From SZUA-36 sp963774415 (lineage in GTDB: Bacteria; Pseudomonadota; Gammaproteobacteria; Xanthomonadales; SZUA-36), in NCBI GenBank assembly GCA_963774415.1, contig CAVZEU010000004.1, forward strand, positions 1 through 64,000: a stretch of 64,000 bases of DNA, in the 5' to 3' direction. A model generated the notes under the pieces. That model did no database searches. It was not told where the DNA came from and worked only from the letters and a program-made list of their open reading frames with translations. How positions within the stretch are numbered: position 1 is the first letter of the stretch; each line of letters starts with the position of its first letter. The translations under genes were made by a program, and so were the position numbers. Shown here piece by piece: positions 60,004 through 64,000 of this stretch.

Positions 60004-60567
60004 TTATCCGGGCGCTGATCGCCGGTCGCCATGCACCCACAACACTTCCTTGCCGCCGCCGGCGCGGGCCAGGCGCCGGGCCAGTACGAACAGCAGGTCC
60101 GACAGACGGTTCAGGTATTTCAGGCTGTGCGGATTGACCTCCTCGGCTTTTGCCAGCGACACCAGCAGGCGCTCGGCCCGGCGGCAGACCGCGCGGGCGA
60201 CGTGGCAGCGGGCCGCCGTTTCGCGGCCGCCGGGCAGGATGAAATCCTTGAGCGGCGGCAGGCCTTCGTTGAAGCGGTCCAGGTCCCGTTCCAATTGCTC
60301 GGCGTAGCGGGCCGGAATCAAGCTCTGCCCGGGCAGGCATAGTTCTCCGCCGAGGTCGAACAGTTCGTGCTGCAGGCGGCCCAGGCAGGTGCGCACCTGC
60401 GCGTCGGGGCCCGCGGCAAGGACCAGCCCGATCAGGCTGTTCAACTCGTCCACGGTGCCGTAGGTCTCGACCCGCAGGCTGTTCTTGTCCACGCGCGAGC
60501 CGTCACCCAGTCCGGTGCTGCCGTCGTCGCCAGTGCGGGTGTAAATTTTAGAGAGCCGGTTACCCAT
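60004..60567 (-). CDS. PduO-type cob(I)alamin adenosyltransferase
   Basis: The 187-residue protein has the opening SKIYTRTGDDGSTGLGDGSRVDK (ATP-binding), VETYGTVDELNSLIG, FILPGGRETAARCHVARAVCRRAER and LNRLSDLLFVLAR, all PduO/MMAB signatures. It adenosylates corrinoids to make coenzyme B12. No B12-dependent enzyme gene is adjacent. Confidence 0.95.
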   Translation of the reverse strand: MGNRLSKIYTRTGDDGSTGLGDGSRVDKNSLRVETYGTVDELNSLIGLVLAAGPDAQVRTCLGRLQHELFDLGGELCLPGQSLIPARYAEQLERDLDRFNEGLPPLKDFILPGGRETAARCHVARAVCRRAERLLVSLAKAEEVNPHSLKYLNRLSDLLFVLARRLARAGGGKEVLWVHGDRRSAPG

Positions 60568-60650
60568 CGTTTGTCGTCAATCCCTGTTTTCTGAATGGTT
60601 TTCAATATAGCATTTTTACGCCCGCGCCAGCGGTCCGCCGAGGTCGCGGG

Positions 60651-62042
60651 CTAGTAGTTCCTGTCCAGGCTCAGCAGCGCGTGCAGCAGGTTGTCCTGGA
60701 AATGGCTGTTGCCGGTCAGCGATTCATGCACCTCGCACAGAAAAATCGGGTAGTCCAGCGGGAACGAGATCCAGCTATGGCGCGGCACCGACGGATCCAG
60801 CGACTCCCGCGCCAGCAGCGACGCTTTGGTGACTTTGCCGTCCCCGGGTTCGAGCATCAGGTGGCTGTAATCGACGTTGGCGACGGGGTGGCGGATCTGC
60901 CAGGGCCAGAGCCTGATTTCGGCATGGCCGTTGATCTTCTCGAGGACGAAGCGGGCCGGTGTCAGCTTGCAGTCACCGCCCATCACGATGAGTTTGTACG
61001 GTTGCGAAGGCAGCGGCACCGTCAGCGCCCAGGTAAACCGGCGCGCGCGTTCGAGTTGCTTTGCGAAAAAGCGTTGCAACAGGTCCAGGTAGGCCTTGCC
61101 GGCCTGGCGGTCGGCATAGCGCCGCATGACGTCGGCACGCACGCCGGGATCGAATACCGACCAGTGGTAACGGCGCCAGGTATCGACGTCGTAAAGGTCG
61201 TCGTTCAGTGCTTTGCCGCTGGCGTCGATGATCCAGTGGTTGAGTTGGTGCGGAAACATCTGGTAAGCGCTGGGCATCGTCAGCATGACTTCGGGCGGGA
61301 TTCGGCGGATGCCGAACTGGAAACCGCCGATGAACGAGTAAAGCGCCGTCGCCGAGCCCAGGTTCGGCGTACCCAGCAGAATAATGCGCCGGACGTGTTT
61401 GGCGCCCTCGAAATTGACGTCGTAGGTGTTTTTGTCGAGCACGTCCTTGTCGCCGTAGCGCAGGTAGTAACGGGCGATGAGCCCGCCCATCGAATGCGCG
61501 ACCAGGTCCACCTTGAGATCGGGCTGCCGGTAGTCCCGCCGGATTTGTTCGATGTAACGCGTCAGCTTCTGCGCGGTTTGCACCATGTCCTGGCGCCAGT
61601 CGTAGACGAACACGTAGTAGTTGCGCTGTTTGCCTGTCTGCGGGGTGCCCGGCGTGGCCAGCCTGTAGCCGCCGGCAGCCTCCAGCGTTTCCGTGATGCC
61701 GGCGTAAAAGTCCCGGCCCACCACCCGGTCCAGCAGCCCGGTCGCGACCAGGCGGGAGGGCTTGTTCATCAGTGTCTTCGGGTCGATCCTGAGGGAGATG
61801 TCCTCGTAGTGGGAGAATGTCAGCTTGGCCAGGTTGCCGACCCAGACCTCCTTGCCGCTCTTGCGGTCAGCGAGCCGCGAGCCCATCAGGCCGTGTATCA
61901 GGATGACCGGCGGCTGGCGGCTTTCGCGGCTTTGCTGGTAGAGGCGCGTCAGGTCCGGTTGCACCAGCGCGTTGCAGCCAGTGAGCAGCGGTAATACCAA
62001 CAACAGGGCCAGATGCCAGCTTTTGAGGTTTTTAACGGTCAA
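60651..62042 (-). CDS. Lipoprotein alpha/beta hydrolase (LCAT/lipase-like)
   Basis: The protein has 463 residues from a TTG at 62042. A signal peptide ends in lipobox LLTGC, so it is likely anchored to a membrane. VILIHGLMGSRLAD forms the oxyanion region and VDLVAHSMGGLIARYYL contains the nucleophile Ser. YYVFVYDWRQDMVQTAQKLTRYI and LLGTPNLGSATALYSF match bacterial lecithin:cholesterol acyltransferase-like lipases. It probably acts on lipids or esters at the cell envelope. Confidence 0.85.
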   Translation of the reverse strand: MTVKNLKSWHLALLLVLPLLTGCNALVQPDLTRLYQQSRESRQPPVILIHGLMGSRLADRKSGKEVWVGNLAKLTFSHYEDISLRIDPKTLMNKPSRLVATGLLDRVVGRDFYAGITETLEAAGGYRLATPGTPQTGKQRNYYVFVYDWRQDMVQTAQKLTRYIEQIRRDYRQPDLKVDLVAHSMGGLIARYYLRYGDKDVLDKNTYDVNFEGAKHVRRIILLGTPNLGSATALYSFIGGFQFGIRRIPPEVMLTMPSAYQMFPHQLNHWIIDASGKALNDDLYDVDTWRRYHWSVFDPGVRADVMRRYADRQAGKAYLDLLQRFFAKQLERARRFTWALTVPLPSQPYKLIVMGGDCKLTPARFVLEKINGHAEIRLWPWQIRHPVANVDYSHLMLEPGDGKVTKASLLARESLDPSVPRHSWISFPLDYPIFLCEVHESLTGNSHFQDNLLHALLSLDRNY

Positions 62043-62161
62043 GTTTTCTCAGGCCCTTTGTTTTTGTCATACGCGCGTCACTTGCGGCTGTCGCCATTCA
62101 GCCCCAATCATCATAGAGCATATCGGTACAATGGACACAGCTTCTAACGACGGGAAATACG

Positions 62162-63388
62162 ATGCAACAGAACCTGAAATTCACCAATCGCGAAGGGCGG
62201 ACGCTGGCCGGGGTCCTGCATGCACCGGATGCCGCTCCGCCCCGCGCCAGCGCGGTATTCGCGCATTGCTTCACCTGCACCAAGAACATCAGGGCGGCGG
62301 TACGCATCGCCGAGGCCCTGGCCGCGGAGGGATTCGCCGTTCTGCGGTTCGATTTCACCGGCCTCGGACAGAGCGAGGGGGATTTCTCGGAAACCCGCTT
62401 TTCCAGCAATGTCGACGACCTCGTCGATGCGGCTGAGTTCATGAGCGGCCGCGATCAGCCCCCCGCCCTGCTGATCGGCCATTCGCTCGGCGGCACCGCG
62501 GTGTTGGCCGCGGCCCATGAAATCGAATCGGTCGAGGCCGTCGCCACCATCGCCGCACCGGCGGACCCGGAGCACGTTCTGAACCTGCTCGGCGACAAAA
62601 TCGATAAGATCGAAGACGAGGGCAGCGCGCGGGCCGAACTGGGCGGGCAGGCGGTGCGGATCAGCAAAGCATTCATCGATGACGTGCGGACCCGTTCCGT
62701 CAGCGACAATCTCGGCAGCCTGCGCAAGGCACTGCTGGTAATGCATTCACCGGTCGATGAAACCGTTTCGATCGACGAGGCGGGGCGGATTTACCGGCAG
62801 GCCCTGCACCCCAAGAGTTTTGTTTCGCTGGACGATGCCGATCACCTGCTGAGCCGTGACCGGGACGCCCGCTATGCCGCACGCGTACTGGCCGCCTGGG
62901 CCGGGCGCTATATAAAGGACGAGGCGGTGTCTCCGCCGCCGGCCCGCTTTGTCGAAAAAGCCGCGGTCGTCAACGGCCGCCGCGACGACGGCTTCCTGGT
63001 TTCGATCAACGCCAACGGTTTCCCGCTGCTCGGCGACGAGCCCGCGGACCAGGGCGGTTCCGGGCGGGGCCCGTCGCCTTACAACCTGCTGGCCGCGGCG
63101 CTGGCCAGTTGCACGGTGATGACGCTGAACTTTTTTGCCCGCCGTGAAAAGATACCGCTGGAGCAGGCCGAAGCCACGGTCCGCCACGAGCGGATTCACG
63201 CCAAGGACTGTGCCGAATGCAGGAAAAAAAGCGGCCGGATCGAACATTTTACCCGGACCATCTCGCTGCGCGGCGAGCTCGACGACAGCCACCGGGAGTT
63301 GCTGCTCAAAATCGCCGATCGTTGCCCGGTCCACCGGACGCTCGAAAACGAAGCACATATCTCCACCACGTTGGAAAAGGACGGCTGA
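62162..63388 (+). CDS. Alpha/beta hydrolase-OsmC fusion
   Basis: The 408-residue protein has two domains. The N-terminal hydrolase (residues ~1-250) has FAHCFTCTKN, RFDFTGLGQSEGDF and the nucleophile in LIGHSLGGTAVLAA. The C-terminal OsmC/Ohr domain has the paired peroxidatic Cys regions ALASCTVMTLNFFARR and DRCPVHRTLENEA. The fusion is known in other bacteria. OsmC domains reduce organic peroxides with thiols, so the hydrolase may release or bind peroxidised lipid substrates. Confidence 0.93.
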   Translation: MQQNLKFTNREGRTLAGVLHAPDAAPPRASAVFAHCFTCTKNIRAAVRIAEALAAEGFAVLRFDFTGLGQSEGDFSETRFSSNVDDLVDAAEFMSGRDQPPALLIGHSLGGTAVLAAAHEIESVEAVATIAAPADPEHVLNLLGDKIDKIEDEGSARAELGGQAVRISKAFIDDVRTRSVSDNLGSLRKALLVMHSPVDETVSIDEAGRIYRQALHPKSFVSLDDADHLLSRDRDARYAARVLAAWAGRYIKDEAVSPPPARFVEKAAVVNGRRDDGFLVSINANGFPLLGDEPADQGGSGRGPSPYNLLAAALASCTVMTLNFFARREKIPLEQAEATVRHERIHAKDCAECRKKSGRIEHFTRTISLRGELDDSHRELLLKIADRCPVHRTLENEAHISTTLEKDG

Positions 63389-63477
63389 CAGGCGGAACGC
63401 GGCAGCGCGGTGCGGCGTTGCTTTTTTTGCCGCGGGCGCTATATTGTCGGTCTCTTTCTGACCACGGGAAATTCGCC

Positions 63478-64000
63478 TTGCTCAAGCGCACACCCCTGTT
63501 CGATGCCCACCTTGCCGCCGGCGGCCACTTGGTCGATTTCGGCGGCTGGGAAATGCCGGTCAACTACGGCTCGCAGATCAAGGAGCACCATCACGTGCGC
63601 CGCGACTCCGGCATGTTCGACGTCTCGCACATGACGGTGGTGGACATCGACGGGGCCGGCGCGCGCGCCTTTCTCAGCCGCTTGCTCGCCAACGACGTCG
63701 CCAAGCTGGGAACGCCGGGCAAGGCCCTCTACAGTTGCATGCTGAACGAGGCGGGCGGCATCATCGACGACCTGATCACGTATTTCCTCGACGATGGCCA
63801 TTTCCGCCTGGTCGTCAACGCCGCCACGCGCGACAAGGACCTCGCCTGGATCAGCGGACAGGCCCGGGACTTCGAAGTCAGCGTGACGGAGCGGCCGGAA
63901 CTGGCGATGATCGCGGTGCAGGGGCCGCGGGCGCGGGCGGCCGTGTTGTCGTTGTTGCCGGTGGCGGACGCCGCCGTGGCGGAATTGCTGCGGCCGTTCA
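63478..64000 (+). CDS. gcvT: Glycine cleavage system T protein, 5' part
   Basis: The frame begins with TTG at 63478 after GGGAA and runs off the window, giving 174 residues. The opening LKRTPLFDAHLAAGGHLVDFGGWEMPVNYG, then FDVSHMTVVDI, and GALYSCMLNEAGGIIDD-type sequence match aminomethyltransferase. The enzyme transfers the aminomethyl carbon of glycine to tetrahydrofolate. The rest of the gcv operon would lie to the right. Confidence 0.93.
   Translation, partial: MLKRTPLFDAHLAAGGHLVDFGGWEMPVNYGSQIKEHHHVRRDSGMFDVSHMTVVDIDGAGARAFLSRLLANDVAKLGTPGKALYSCMLNEAGGIIDDLITYFLDDGHFRLVVNAATRDKDLAWISGQARDFEVSVTERPELAMIAVQGPRARAAVLSLLPVADAAVAELLRPF

Overview
The window looks like chromosome of a GC-rich gammaproteobacterium. 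The supporting linkages are algZ-algR-hemC-hemD-hemX-hemY, lptM-dapF-DUF484-xerC, mutY-yggX, ftsY diverging from rsmD, hslVU, and ubiE-ubiJ-ubiB. The oleABCD cluster, many exported or TonB-linked functions and the GC content fit the Xanthomonadales/Steroidobacterales/Woeseiales side of the class, but I cannot name a genus from sequence alone. About 60 protein genes, two tRNA genes and several repeats are supported.

Left edge (1-3.2 kb): an AT-richer segment that looks foreign, ending at the 3' end of a tRNA-Phe gene. It carries one large gene: a phospholipase-C-like phosphoesterase whose first ~140 residues are an exact 11-residue Cys/Trp repeat. Fragments of tRNA-Phe in the gap suggest an old integration site.

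3.3-11.7 kb: housekeeping genes (yggX, mutY, ftsY, rsmD, coaD, a ferredoxin), two exported peptidase-type enzymes (gamma-glutamyltransferase and an M20 amidohydrolase), a small membrane protein and an orphan InaA/RIO-like kinase. 11.8-20.2 kb: a complete oleA-oleB-oleC-oleD operon for long-chain olefins, a divergent Sfp-type phosphopantetheinyl transferase with altered motifs, a PlsC-like acyltransferase, an MFS exporter and a cation diffusion facilitator.

20.4-28.5 kb: a probable catabolic module. Three coupled genes (a nitrilase-fold protein without its catalytic cysteine, an aldehyde dehydrogenase and a pyruvate/indolepyruvate-decarboxylase-type enzyme) face an MFS transporter and a TonB-dependent receptor. 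28.6-33.6 kb: ubiquinone genes and hslVU, the latter with a sigma-32-like promoter.

33.9-39.8 kb: the strongest candidate for an undescribed pathway. It holds a membrane protein, two lysine 2,3-aminomutase-like radical SAM proteins, two different D-Ala-D-Ala-ligase-like ATP-grasp enzymes and a GNAT acetyltransferase. The genes overlap or nearly touch, and a near-consensus promoter with a 5' hairpin lies before the second aminomutase. I infer a beta-amino-acid-containing, possibly N-acetylated small peptide, perhaps a compatible solute.

39.8-64 kb: xerC/DUF484/dapF/lptM, algZR, the heme genes, a ferredoxin-reductase-like protein, acyltransferase and hydrolase genes running into an antisense tRNA-Gly, a histone-deacetylase-family enzyme, and an Lrp regulator diverging from an ald-bauA-mmsA operon for beta-alanine and alanine use. 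A repeat-rich gap follows, then MAPEG, a cobalamin adenosyltransferase, a lipoprotein lipase, a hydrolase-OsmC fusion and the start of gcvT. A 212-bp repeat occurs twice in opposite orientations, each time between convergent genes.
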